Origin: Maniola hyperantus
Taxonomy: Eukaryota > Arthropoda > Insecta > Lepidoptera > Nymphalidae
Direction of reading: 5' to 3'
Assembly (NCBI RefSeq): GCF_902806685.2
Contig: NC_048556.1
Location: 6,572,001 to 6,636,000, forward strand
DNA length: 64,000 nt
Part shown: positions 49,992-62,100 of the stretch, in pieces
Position numbering within the stretch: the stretch's first letter is position 1
Layout: each line of letters opens with the position of its first letter
Notes under the pieces: generated by a model
The model's database searches: none
What the model saw: only the letters and a program-made list of their open reading frames with translations
What the model was told of the DNA's origin: nothing
Position numbers and translations under genes: made by a program

Positions 49992-52900
49992 TTAAAATGG
50001 AGGTAGTCCAAATAATTCTGGTTCAAAATCCTCTAAGCTTTTTAAAACAAGCGTAGCTTCTTCTGTCAAGCTTTTGTCGATTCTGGGATCTGGTACCATC
50101 ACAACTTGCATGCCTGCCGCTCTAGCAGCCTTCACACCATTCACTGCATCCTCAAAAACAAGGCACTGAAAAAAATACAGTTTATGTAAAATGTGTTGAA
50201 TGTTATTCACTCTTACGTAAATAATAAAAACATATTATATTCACATTAATTAAAGTAGGCAGTTTTGATCGTAGTACATCAAGACCAGACTTCTAAAATA
50301 TAGACTCGAATTTTATCTATATCTGAGCTAATAATCAAGTAATATTATGATTTCAATCAGCTTGCTATTATTATGTAAGTTTGGATGTTGACTCCTTCAC
50401 ACCACAAATCACAATGACTGAACCAATTTAGCTTATACCCTGAATTAACACATACATAAGCTACTCTTTATCCCAGTAAATTGAAGTTCGCCTAGGATTT
50501 TTTTTAAAAACCTACATCCACATGGATAGAGTTGCAGGCATCATCTTACTAGCTGAATTTTACTAAATTGTATTAAAAAGTACCTGTTCATGTTTTAGAT
50601 GGCCAGGAAATTTTGCTGCTGCAACCAAAAATATATCTGGATGAGGTTTCCCTCTTTTTACATTAGGATCTGAGGAACCAAATGTCTTACAAGGAAACAA
50701 AGAAAATAACTCTTGATGGTGTTTATCTACTTTTAAATGGTAACTTTCTTCACTTGAACTTGTTGCTAGACCTATAGGTACTCCTTTCTTATTTAGGTGC
50801 TCGATAAGTCTTTTTACGCCTGGAAAAGAAATAAAAAACCGGTACAATGTAAGTCAAGACTCGCTCACGTTTCCGTACCATTTGTACAAGAAGTTTTTTT
50901 TTTTTTTTGATGTGACCACAATTGAAACGTTTCCGGATTTTTCCTTTTACTTGTGCTATAGGACATTGCTACTTGCCCATGATTCTAGGTCAATGGGAAG
51001 AACCCTATAGGTTTGATTCAGGTCATCACAGACCAACAACAGTCTTTTTTCTCTGGAGATACTGGATGTTAAAAATCATTATTGTTATTTGTTAGGATGT
51101 TGGGTGGGTGAAAGAACAATAGTATAGCTTAGCTTAGCATATGCATGCATAGATTCAAACTTTTCTTAAATGTATGAATCCTTTTTTTTTTTGGAATTAA
51201 ACCACAAAAAGTTCTACAGGTTTAAAATCTTGGTTCAAGAATCTGCTGAGTACCTGAGTAACAATCAAAAGAATTAACAAACAAAATATGTCTATCTGTT
51301 AATTTTCACAGCTGCTGAAACAATCTAGGTAATGAAAGGCAGATCCTGGAGACAGACTTAAGATTTTTAACACAGAATTAAAGATTTTATTAAGTTTTTA
51401 AAAAATACAAACTATCTAGACAGAATTATAGACATCAACTAGTATCTAAATATATAAAAGGAAAAGATGACTGACTGACTGATCTACCAACGCACAGCTC
51501 AAACTACTGGACGGATTGGGCTGAAATTTGGCATGCAGATAGCTATTATGACGTAGGCATCTGCTAAGAAAGGATTTTTGAAAATTTTATATAAAAGGAA
51601 AAGGTGACTGACTGACTGAATGACTGACTGACTGACTGACTGATCTATCAACGCACAGCTCAAACTACTGGACGGATTGGGCTGAAATTTGGCATGCAGA
51701 TTGCTATTATGACGTAGGCATCTGCTAAGAAAGGATTTTTGAAAATTATATATAAAAAGAAAAGGTGACTGACTGACTGAATGACTGACTGACTGACTGA
51801 TCTATCAACGCACAGCTCAAACTACTGGACGGATTGGGCTGAAATTTGGCATGCAGATAGCTATTATGACGTAGACATCCGCTAAGAAAGGGTTTTTGAA
51901 AGTTCAATCCTTAAATGTGAAATAGGGGTTTGAAATTTGTGTAATCCACGCGGACGAAGTCGCAAGCATAAGCTAGTAAAGTATAAAATTATGAAATCAA
52001 GTACCTGGCATTAGTTCTGAATCTGGAAATAAGGCCTCAAACTGCTCTTTAGTTTCCTCTATAAATTCTTCAGGTGTCATTGGTAATTCTAGAGCACTTA
52101 CTATTAATTCTGCAGTTTCTTTAGACTGGCAGCCCATAAGCTTCAGTTTTAAATCAAAGGTGTAGTCTTTGCCATAACGTGATACAATATTTTGGAAGGC
52201 CACAGTATACAAGTCTTCTGTATCTAAAATTAAAGGACATTATTTTTACAGCCTAGTGGTTAGGACTTCCGCCTTCCAATCGGAGCTCGGGAGTTCGATC
52301 CCGGGCATGCACCTCTAACTTTTCGGAGTTATATTCATTTTAATTAATAAAATATCACTTGCTATAACGGTGAAGGAAAACATCGTGAGGAAACCCGCAT
52401 GCCTGAGAGTTCTCCATAATGTTCTCAAAGCTGTGTGAAGTCTACCAATCCACACATGGCCAGTGTGGTAGACTATGGCCAAAACCCTTCTCACTCTGAG
52501 AAAAGACCTGTGCTCTGTAGTGAGCCGGTGAAGGGTTGATCACGATGATGATGATGATGATGATGATAATGATTTTTATTAGCTGTCAAGCAGCTAAAGA
52601 TGAATTAATAATCTATTGTCACATAGGAATTAAGTAAAACTTTATCATGAAATTATCCAAGGTACAAGGTACAAGGTAAGGAAAACTGCATTGAAATCCA
52701 CTTAGACACTTAGAAGTTCTAATCAAATAGGTATCTACAAGCTGAGCTCTAATGATTAAGTTTTTCAAATCAAATTTTATTTATTGCCTATTTGGGTTTG
52801 GGTATTGAATGAGCCTCCGTTAGTTAAATTGTTGTTTGTTGTTTAATTTGGCACTTCTGTGCACCTCCCTGGAATGCGCTTCCCCTCGCGCTTCCACGCA

Positions 52901-53288
52901 GCTCGCCCATTTTCGCCTATCCAGTACCCAAAGAGGATATAAACACTACGTTCTACTAGTAGGTACCGTTGCCAGTACCAGTGCCAGTACTTTTGCCAAC
53001 GCAAGCACGTTGCAAGACGGCATAAAGCCAGGTTCGCAAATATTTCCGACGGGTTGTACGAAAGTATGCAGTATATAAACCAACCTCTAATAGATGGAAA
53101 AATTTCATTTCAAAGAATCAAGTTATGTTAAATTTTCTGTTTTTAAGTTGTTTAAGTTATGTATCTAGGTGATAGCACAGGTACAATATGCAGGTATTCA
53201 GTCAAAAAAACTATAACTTTAAACACTTACTTAGTATGAGCCCATCCATGTCAAACAGAACGTGTGTTACGGGTTTTGGTTTAGCCAT
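49992..53288 (-). CDS. HAD hydrolase, pseudouridine-5'-phosphatase-like
   Basis: Four exons on the minus strand: 53288-53231, 52223-52005, 50819-50584 and 50165-49992. They give 228 residues, the same length as human PUDP (HDHD1). The HAD motifs are in order: motif I FDMDG with the nucleophile Asp13 and Asp15, motif II ATSS (Thr112), motif III Lys in KRGKPHPD (Lys150), and motif [10 protein letters not shown] (Glu176, Asp177). The end, QVVMVPDPR...[11 protein letters not shown], matches the PUDP/Gs1-like subfamily closely. These enzymes dephosphorylate pseudouridine-5'-phosphate or similar sugar phosphates; the substrate here is inferred from family only. One oddity is Asn20 where human PUDP has Asp in LLLDTE, created across the exon 1-2 junction. 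The introns carry Helitrons and a SINE. Confidence 0.92.
50370..50555 (+). mobile_element. Decayed Lep1-like Helitron, type B
   Basis: AGCTACTCTTTATCCCAGTA, AAACCTACATCCACATGG and a 3' ATCATCTTACTAGCT retain the order of the type-B family with many changes. It lies ~30 bases from the exon at 50584. Confidence 0.5.
51445..51977 (+). mobile_element. Lep1-like Helitron with triplicated 5' module
   Basis: Three successive 5' modules start near 51445, 51589 and 51749 (TATATAAAAGGAAAAG). Each has (GACT)n, CTACTGGACGGATTGGGCTG, TTTGGCATGCAGATAGCTAT-type sequence and 'CTAAGAAAGG'. Only the last continues to the 3' module CGCGGACGAAGTCGCAAGC and ATAAGCTAGT. It sits 25 bases from the exon at 52005-52223. 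Confidence 0.8.
52249..52575 (+). mobile_element. tRNA-derived SINE, full length
   Basis: The head has AGCCTAGTGGTTAGGACTTC (A-box-like) and GAGTTCGATCCCGGGC (B-box-like). The body and a (GAT)n tail of about eight units follow. It is the best-preserved SINE of the window and lies 25 bases upstream of HAD exon 2, antisense to the gene. Confidence 0.8.
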
Positions 53289-53894
53289 GGTAATATTGGT
53301 AATTTTTCAATCATTCGTCAAGTTATGGGTGTTATGTTTTGAACTTTCTTTTACAAAGAACAGTATGTACCCTGAGACAAAAAAATTATTGCATACCAGT
53401 TGTTAATTGTTACAGTTTTTATAACTCGAAATTGATTCGAATCACCGACCTGGATTCGAAATTCGAATGTTCGTCTCATAGAGTAAGATCACAGAGTACT
53501 TTGTAAGTAGGATCAATGTATATATCGTTCGTCTCCATTCGACATTCGACACAATAAATGACAAATGTTTGACAATTGACACTTCGTTCTACACCCATAT
53601 GATTTTGTCATTGGTCATTTTAACTAATTTTGACATATTATTCAAGATGCCAATTGGTGTTTTCACTAACGGTTTTGTTTTTACCCTAGTTTCTATAGGA
53701 ATTTCGTAGATTGAGTAAAAAAGCTAGATTAAAGTACTGTGTAACCGCGTATTATATAGCGATAGCACGACGTAACGATGAATAACACGACAATAATTGT
53801 TACCATTGTTTAGTAGTCAATATTTGTATTAACCGATCAACAATATTTGTTTAAATCGTTTTTTATGCGAAAACAAGTAAATAACAATTTTTTT

Positions 53895-54521
53895 TTAAAA
53901 TAGATATAGCGAGCAAGCGAGCAGGCGGGTCACCTGATGTTAAGTGATTACCGCCGCCCATGAACATTTGCAGCACCAGAGGAGCCGCCGATGCGTTGCC
54001 GGCCTTTTAGGAATTTGTTTGTCCGCCCCTTGAATAACCCCATGTTATAATCTAGTGGGAACACCGCCGATGGGAGTTGGTTCCACAGTTTGCACGTGCG
54101 TGGAAAGAAGGATCTGGCGCAGCGGACGGTCGAAGTGCACCAGACACCCAGATGGTGAGGGTGAAATTCCTTACGGTGGCGCGCGGTGCGGTTGTAGAAA
54201 AAAGAGGGTGGAATGACGTCAAAAAGCTCTTCAGAGCACTCCCCATATATAGAGGCGATAGAACACGCATAGAGAGCTAACGTCTCTGCGGTGCTCCAGG
54301 CTTTCCAACGAGCCGGTTAGTTTGGGATCGTCCACAAGTCGAACAGCCCGCCTTTGGATCCGATCAAATGGAAGGAGTTGGTACTGGGGTGCTCCAGCCC
54401 AAAGGTGGGAGCAGTACTCCATGTGAGGGCGGACTTGCGCCTTATAGAGTAGGAGCCTATGCTTGGGCGCGAAGTACCGCTTTGCTCTGTTGAGAAATAC
54501 AATGACGCCACGAATTCTCAA
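53895..54521 (-). mobile_element. CR1/jockey-type LINE, 3' end
   Basis: The minus-strand frame 54521-54231 reads FLNRAKRYFAPKHRLLLYKA, then RPHMEYCSHLWAGAPQ and IQRRAVRLVDDPKLT. This is the end of a non-LTR reverse transcriptase. After a disruption the homologous reading continues towards the 3' end with RHRKEFHPHHLGVWC and FPRTCKLWNQLPSAVFPLDY in other frames. The endonuclease and most of the reverse transcriptase are missing, so it is a dead 5'-truncated copy. Confidence 0.75.
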
Positions 54522-56176
54522 AGTTTGTTTTGCAACTAAAGTTGTATTCCTTGTATGTATGCTTGAAAAAAATTGGTTACACGATAAGGGACAAAAAATA
54601 AAAGGGCGTCTCTGTTTATCACATTAGTAACTTTATCTGTGGTCTCTTTTTAGTGTGAATGAGAAAGCAAACGTTCCTTTATCTAGCTTTATTACTCTAT
54701 CTACGAGGAATTCACTTTAATTTCCTTCCATTTTCCATTTAAAATAACTATTATCAGTCTCATTCGAATGATGAATATCTACCTAATAAGTAGATAGTTA
54801 CTCATAAAATAATAATCATTATGTGGTTATTCCTTATCTGCCAATCTGCACTGGGCCAGCGTGGCCTAAACTCTTCTCATTCTGAAAGGAGAACCATGCT
54901 TTACCTTGTCTAATATAGGATGGTGATTTTGACAGCTCACGCTTTAATAGTAGGTAGTCATTTCGCCCTAATAAAGAGCGAAATTCATAAAAATGGAAAC
55001 ACTGATGCTCAAAAATCAAGTTGACGTTTCAGCGTCAAAAGACCATAGACAAGTAAACATCGGTGTTGCATTAAGAAAAAAAGATTCCGACTAATCGTTG
55101 AAAACGCCCTCCTTTTTTAAAGTCGATTAAAGTCTATAAAGCGGTTCACACCTTCCGATACGATAAATCGATCGATCGAGAAGTTTACGTTAACGTAAAA
55201 AAAGGTAGTAACTACTTAACATCAGATCTACGTAACTACGTACTTTGTCTTTGACACAGTGCTATACTTAGAGCAAAAAATTAAATTAATTGAAACAAAA
55301 CAATTCATTGATCTTAATTTATTTTGTCGTTGTTATTTATTTGGCGTTTATAAATACTTCTTAAATTCACAATATTAACACCGGTTAAAAAAATATGCAT
55401 AATACAAATGAGTAGGTAGATACCTAGGTAATGTACCGACCTACTTATTCAATAACAAGTACAAAAACATACGTAGATACCTATCTACCTAAAGTATACA
55501 TAAGTAAGCAAAGGGATTTACAAAATTTAAGGGGTCAAAAATGGGCTAAAACTCCCTGTACGCTACATAACCCTATTTTACGCTCTTAAAATAATTCCTC
55601 AGACTAATAATTTGTAATTCTGCTGACAGCTGAATATACGGAACATGCGACTACGATGTCTTAATAAACGCTGAAATATAGTAAAATTGTTATTCTGTCG
55701 CTTGGTATATTTTAATGTTGTGTAGTATATATATTTATATGAACTCTAAAACTTCTCTTTCATTTGACACTCGATATGTTGGCAAAAAAATATTTGAGAC
55801 CCCCACTTTTTTTGGTGCAAAATCCGCCATTTGTTCATTTAAAATGTAGCGTATGTCACCCGGACCATAATAACGAATCGATTGACACCTCATTCATCAA
55901 AATCGGCAGTAGTTTAGGCGCTACGGTGGAACACACATAAATACAACCCTTCATACATATAGGTAGGTATATGATGGAGACCTCTCAAAGAAATAACCCT
56001 TTCTTTTGGCTGTGCCGTAGTCGGGTAAAAACATACGTTTCTACCAACATAAAATTAATCCAGGAAGGACATAGGCTACTTTTTATTCCGAAAAATCAAA
56101 GAGTTCCCACGGGATTTTTAAAAACCTAAATCCACGCGGACGAAGTCGTGGCCATCATCTAGTAAGTAATAAACAT
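54522..56176. other. Intergenic stretch downstream of Nmdar1
   Basis: AT-rich and without a supported gene. A SINE fragment is at about 54836-54910 and a type-B Lep1 3' end at about 56060-56162. Confidence 0.45.
56060..56162 (+). mobile_element. Type-B Lep1-like Helitron end next to Nmdar1
   Basis: AGGAAGGACATAGGCTACTT, CAAAGAGTTCCCACGGG and the 3' end GTGGCCATCATCTAGT. The end is 14 bases from the Nmdar1 stop codon, so it lies inside the transcript's 3' untranslated region unless the RNA ends at once. Confidence 0.65.
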
Positions 56177-59100
56177 CTAAACAACGAGATGTGACACATC
56201 AGGTGTGTACGCGGGCATGTAGCGTGGCACTCGTGGCTCGTCGCGGCGTCGCACACCTCTGTCCACAGCCAGACTGATGCTTCCCGTTTCTTTCACCCCG
56301 TTTGACTTTGCACGTCGTTGTGATGGCAAAATAGACGCCCGTAACGATTTTCGTTTCTGTAAAAATTCATAAAATCAGATACAAAACAAATGAGTAGTAT
56401 TACAAAAACACATGTCTACTTACAACCACGATGATAATCCGGTAGGGGCAACTACGAAATTACGCATCTAAAATGAACGTGAAATATATTTATTTATGTG
56501 AATATTGGTCTTTAACAATGTTTGTAAATGAATCAAAGGGAGGGCGCGGGTCGTTTTACATTTTGGTTTCGATTTGTTGTTTGATGTCGATGTGGTCCAC
56601 GGCGTCTAGTTTTGCTCGGTTTACCTCAACAGCACCGCGCCACCTGTCGGCCGCGTGGCGCGCGATCTCCATCTTCTTCTGCTTTCGGATTTGGTGACGT
56701 TTGTACACCACCTCAATCACGATGAGAACAATACCCCCAATGATGCCAGCTAAAACCAGAATGAACACTCCTGCCATGTTTTTCAGGCCTAAAGTGTTCG
56801 GTGTTTTCTCATTCTCCTCGCAATTAAGCATATTGTTACGAAGAATCCATTTATTATCCAATCCTTCCATTATGCCACCTGCAAGAATTTCAAATTGTTA
56901 TGGAGATTGTTAAGCTAGGGAGTTATCAGAAACTTATATTCAGGAACTTACTTTCATGAAAATCTAATATAGCAAGCGTAACCAAATCAGACCATGGAGA
57001 CCCTTTTTGTAAGCCTACGCCATACCCTGATCGACCAAATAGTTCGCCTGCTGTCACTAGTTCACAATCTTGAGCCGCTTCGAATTCGAGTCTTGAAGAG
57101 TCCCAAATAAAGGCCATCAACTTCCTGCATAGATATTTTTAGAAGATAAAAAACTTTAGGATCGGCCCATGAGAGTACAAATTGCGTTTTTATTATTCTC
57201 TGTTTAGTTATTTTAAGGTAGTAGGTACTTAAGTAGGTATTTATAATGTTTTACCCATTTTTAACATCCTGAATAGCTTGCTCTGCGTTGTCATAATTAT
57301 TAGCCTCCATGGTACGGTACATATTTGAAAGTTCAACTTGTCTCCGAAAATACATATCTACAGCAGATCCCTTAACCGTTGCACACGTAAGATTTTCCAT
57401 CGTATTGCGAAGCTGTAAAGTTATGAACGCCGTTTAAAATGTCATAATAATATAATATATATATATATATATGTAGATTGATGTAGGTACATGTTAAACA
57501 TTTACCCTTGCATCATTGATGCCTGTCAGTTTTGTCTTCGGTCTCTCGAGAACCAAAAACGCTGCCAGGTTGGCTGTGTATGAAGCTACAATAATCATAG
57601 CAAATCCAGCCCATACCATCCCAAGCACACGGGCTGAAAAACTTCTAGGTGTACCTTAAAAGTTAAAATATGTACATAATACTTAAATGCTGGTCATCTT
57701 GCATAATTTTTTTTTAAATAACTGGATTAAGCAAGCAAGAGCCAGTAAGTAAACCCTCATAAGTGAATACCTACTAAATCTACAATTAAAGTTTTTCTTA
57801 AGCCAAGGATAACAAAGAAATTAATGGCACTCAAGATAGGACGGGCGGTTCCACATTGGGCGCCAATCTAATTAAAATGTTTTAATTGGCGCCCAGTTTA
57901 GGACGCGTTTTCATAGGTGGCTAATCAAGAGCAAAATATTTTGCGAATCCTGTCTTACATAATGTTAATTTATCTGCTACTGCTGACGCCTAGCGTTTTG
58001 CCATGTTGGCCTTTTTTTTAAACCTAGGGCGGTCAGGCAGTTGTTCCCTGACCACCGCGTACACTGGAACTATCCTGTCTTGTACCTATTTGTGTTTATA
58101 ACTTAGAGTCAAAGAAATTATCAAAGCAGTAATGAATTGGTGAACTTTTGTGTTATTTACCCCGATAGACTGACAAAGGAACACGGCGCTATTGATTGGT
58201 AGGCATCCCTAATTTAGAGCATACGGCCATCACCATCTCATAAAATTACTATTAGGTACTAAGTATAAATATTTTACCTTCTCCAATTCCGCTGTTTAAT
58301 AGCACGCCCCATGCGAACCATATAGCGCTGGACAGATTCAAAGCATCTTCTTCAGTGCCATCGATATTAGCCAGCTTAAATCTTCCAAATGGTGAGAATC
58401 TATCTAGAAGATATAACACCAGCGCCACCACGTGAACTGACACCATTACTAATATCCACAATGTGTTGGAAAACGGTTGTAAGAACGATACTAGCGTAGA
58501 AGAACGCGATGGCTGTATTAATAGAGAAAATTTGGATTAGCATTTTATAAGGAACATTTTTTATGTCTATTTGATTAATTACATGTGAATATATACCTTT
58601 TTCTCCAAAATTGTGATGCCTTGATATTTAAAAGGCTTGCTAAAGTCAATAAATTCAGCTCGTTCCGGATTTATGGTCAGTGGGGCAACAATCATGTCGG
58701 CCCGTTCGTATACCAACTCGCCTACAAAATAATACGAAAATCTAAATAACTTTCATCCTTTAATTACCAATGACTTTGCTACTCGCATATTTTCTTACCT
58801 ATGAGCCCTGTCCATTCTTTCTTAGCCCCCGGATGTGATAAATTACGTATTATATAATTTCCGAACTGCCCGTCCGGCGAAAGGGCTAACGAGTAGGTGA
58901 AATTGATCGCTTTCGCTAATTCTTTTAGTAGATCCATACAAAAGCCTTTGCAACAGTACAATTGGTCTGGAAATTTTGAAAGTGTATTAGATAACCACTA
59001 ATCAATCCTGCATCAAGTAGGTAATCGTTGCGAGTAAAAGTTCACATATTTGTTGTTTTTTAAAATGAAACAAAGGATTGTGGAAGTCACAAAATATAAT

Positions 59101-62100
59101 GAAAGTATTTTTAAATACTTTAAATAGTACGCGACAGGTCGAGATGAAAATCGAAGAGGTAACGCCCCGCACACCCGCACTGCCCTCGCGCCAAACCGGT
59201 CCAGGCAAGCGCGGGTGACGTACGGATGTGCGGGCGTCCACCTCCCCTCATACTCCGATTGAGATCTCGATCTGTCGCGGACTACAGGGGATATTTTGTA
59301 AAGAACTGCAAAGTAGATATAAAAAAATTTAAGTAGGTTCCTACCGGCACCCTCACTGGCATTGTAATGTGGGCACAAGATTTCTTCTGCTGAATTGCAC
59401 TCAGTTTCGTCATCAACTTTGCGAGCGTACACAAATGGCTTCTCTTCAATTGTCAACACCTCAATAGAAAAAATAGCTTTAAATTATATTATAGCTTAAT
59501 GCGTATTTTATAGAAAACACATGAGACACTTTCAATTGAACAATACGTTTTTCAGTAGTTACTTATCTAATTTTACCTTGAGATGAGTTGGTATCATGAA
59601 ACCTTCCGGCTTTGAAGGGCTTCTTCCCATCCAAATGATTTCATGTTCTTTAAGTTCCAGGCGCATCTTTTGTGTTTCCTGTAATCGTGGTTAAGATTTT
59701 TAGGCAATCGTGACCACACGGTTTTCATCATCATCATCATCATCATCAACCGATAGACGTCCACTATTGGACATAGGTCTCTTGTAGGGACTCCCACACG
59801 CCACGGTCTTGCACCGCCTGAATCCAGCGGCTCCCATCGACTCGCCTGATGCCGTCCGTCCACTTAGTGGGGCGTCTTCCAACACTGCGTCTTCCGGTTC
59901 GAGGTTGCCATTCCAGCACCTTGGGACCCCAACGTCTATCGGTTTAAGGAACTACGTGCCCTTCCCATTAGCACTTCAGTTTCGCAACCCGTTGAGCTAC
60001 ACAGTTTTGGTAGGTACTAATAGACTGAGAACAATGTCAGAAGAAGTAGGTACTTACTTTGGAATAAAAGTATTTCCCAACAGCAACATGTTCGCCCTGT
60101 GCTCTCACATTCACCATGTCATATTCCGCGTGCACTCTATCTCCATGATCATCGAATGCAACATGTCCTGTGGCTCCATTTTCTAATTTCTGCTTTCGAA
60201 TGTAGTCAAACAAAAGACGCCCAGTGGTCCAGATAGAGCCTGAGTTATCACAATCAGACGGCGGAGCGTAAATTTCCTCTGAGGTGTTCATATCACGGAT
60301 AGCCGATGCAAGAACGTAACTGCAAACAAAAGAAATGATAGCTTATGCTTAGTATCTGGTCTCGTAAAATAGGTACAAATGTACCTATTATTATATCAGA
60401 GGTAGAAAAAACAGGTGTTGCTTTACGAAAGTCCATGATATAGGGAACAATTAAGCCAAAACAGACAAATCTGTATGGTAGGTACAGCGTGCAGCATACG
60501 ATATACACCGCCCACCCTGCCACTGCCAAAACTGTTAAACATGCATGCAAAATTGATGCAAAAGCAAGAATTTTCCAAAACATACTAAACGAACGTTTCA
60601 CTTCGACACCGGAGCATCAGCCTTTAGGAAATGTAGACCTTACAATGCAATACAACAATAAAATTGCAAAAAGTTTTCAATGGGTGGATGGGAAATTAAG
60701 CTCAGTTCCTTGTATATTTTATTCTGCTTTGTTCCGTTTACAAGAAGAGATCCTTCTATCCAAAGTTCCTAGGCCAAAAATAGATGATTAAGAATAACGT
60801 ACATAGAGTCCTGAATATGAGCATGCTCATTAGTAGCATTTACTAGTCGTAAACCCAGAAGACCTTCTGGAGCATTGGCAGGATCCAACGCTTGCTCCGT
60901 CACTATCCATACGTAGCCTGTTGTTGTCATGTTCAAGTAGGATGCATCGCGAAATATTATATCTGCATCGGTTGTGCTACAATAAAAACAATTCATTGAT
61001 TTACTTATACTTAGTTAATCCTGATATTTGTTTCACATTTTTATGGTAAGTAGGTATATGAAAATGTTATACACACCTAGCATACATAAGAAAGACTCTA
61101 GCTTGTGCCGTCTTCATATCCATTAGTTTGTCAATAAAGGATTCCAAACCCGGTTCAAATTCAATCACTTGCTCAACCATCACCTTGCGGTCGACATCTT
61201 CGTCGATGCTTTGAGATGTAGTTTGGAACCTAAATAAATCAGTATGATTGCGTTTATGAAGAGATACTGTGTGCTCAATTAATATTATTCATCATCATCA
61301 TCATCATATTTTGGGCCATCACCATCCTTCCTTGCCTTACCCCATCACGTGACCCGTGTATACCTACACCTAGCTTGTCGACGGTAACATGTTGATCTTG
61401 TCGTCGTCCTGACATAGTCTTATCTTAGTCTTGTATAACAATTGACTCGTGTAGTAGTCTTGTCGTAGTTCTGTCGTAATCCTATTGTAATTTTGTCTTA
61501 GTCTTGTCCATACTCTTGTCGTAGTTCTGTCGTAATCCTATCGTAATTTTGTTATAGTCTTGTCCATACTCTTATCGTAGTTCTGTGGTAATCCTATCGT
61601 AATCTTGTCTTAGTCTCGTCATAGCAAAATTAATAAATGTTTTTTGTTGGTACCTTCCTAAAATGGCTCTACCATCCGTATCAGAGCTGTGAATGACGAT
61701 GACCTTCATGTAGTTGAAGTGTCTTAGAACGTCCACCCAAACATCGGCCTGGTGCGAGTAAGGCGGTACCGTCCTCAAGAATGACACATGAATATTCTTG
61801 TCAGAGAAGGCAGAATCTCTGGAAGATATACCTATAACTGGAATATGGTAAAACCCGCTGGTGTAAGATACGGCTGCTGGAGAAAGGTCTCCAGTGAGAG
61901 GGTGTGATACCACTACAGCATACACCTGCAACATTTAATTTGGATAACCTGATCATGATGATTATGCGATAATTATTAAGTACATTAAGTATTGGCTTAA
62001 AAATGAGACCAAAGGGAGGAAACTTACTCTGTGTCCAATAAGATCTTTGCAAACATTCATCGCAGTCTTTATTGGATTTGGGTCCATCAATATCGAGTAG

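Noticed and set aside
52249..52330. Possible tRNA gene (A- and B-box-like words)
   Set aside because: The sequence continues into the SINE body and (GAT)n tail shared with other copies. The cloverleaf is incomplete, so this is a tRNA-derived SINE head, not a working tRNA.
54052..54280. Separate small genes at 54.0-54.3 kb
   Set aside because: They are frame-broken parts of the same LINE 3' end.
59013..59241. 79- and 148-codon minus-strand frames
   Set aside because: The first 38 codons of the longer one are Nmdar1 exon 8. The rest reads through the donor into a foldback element.
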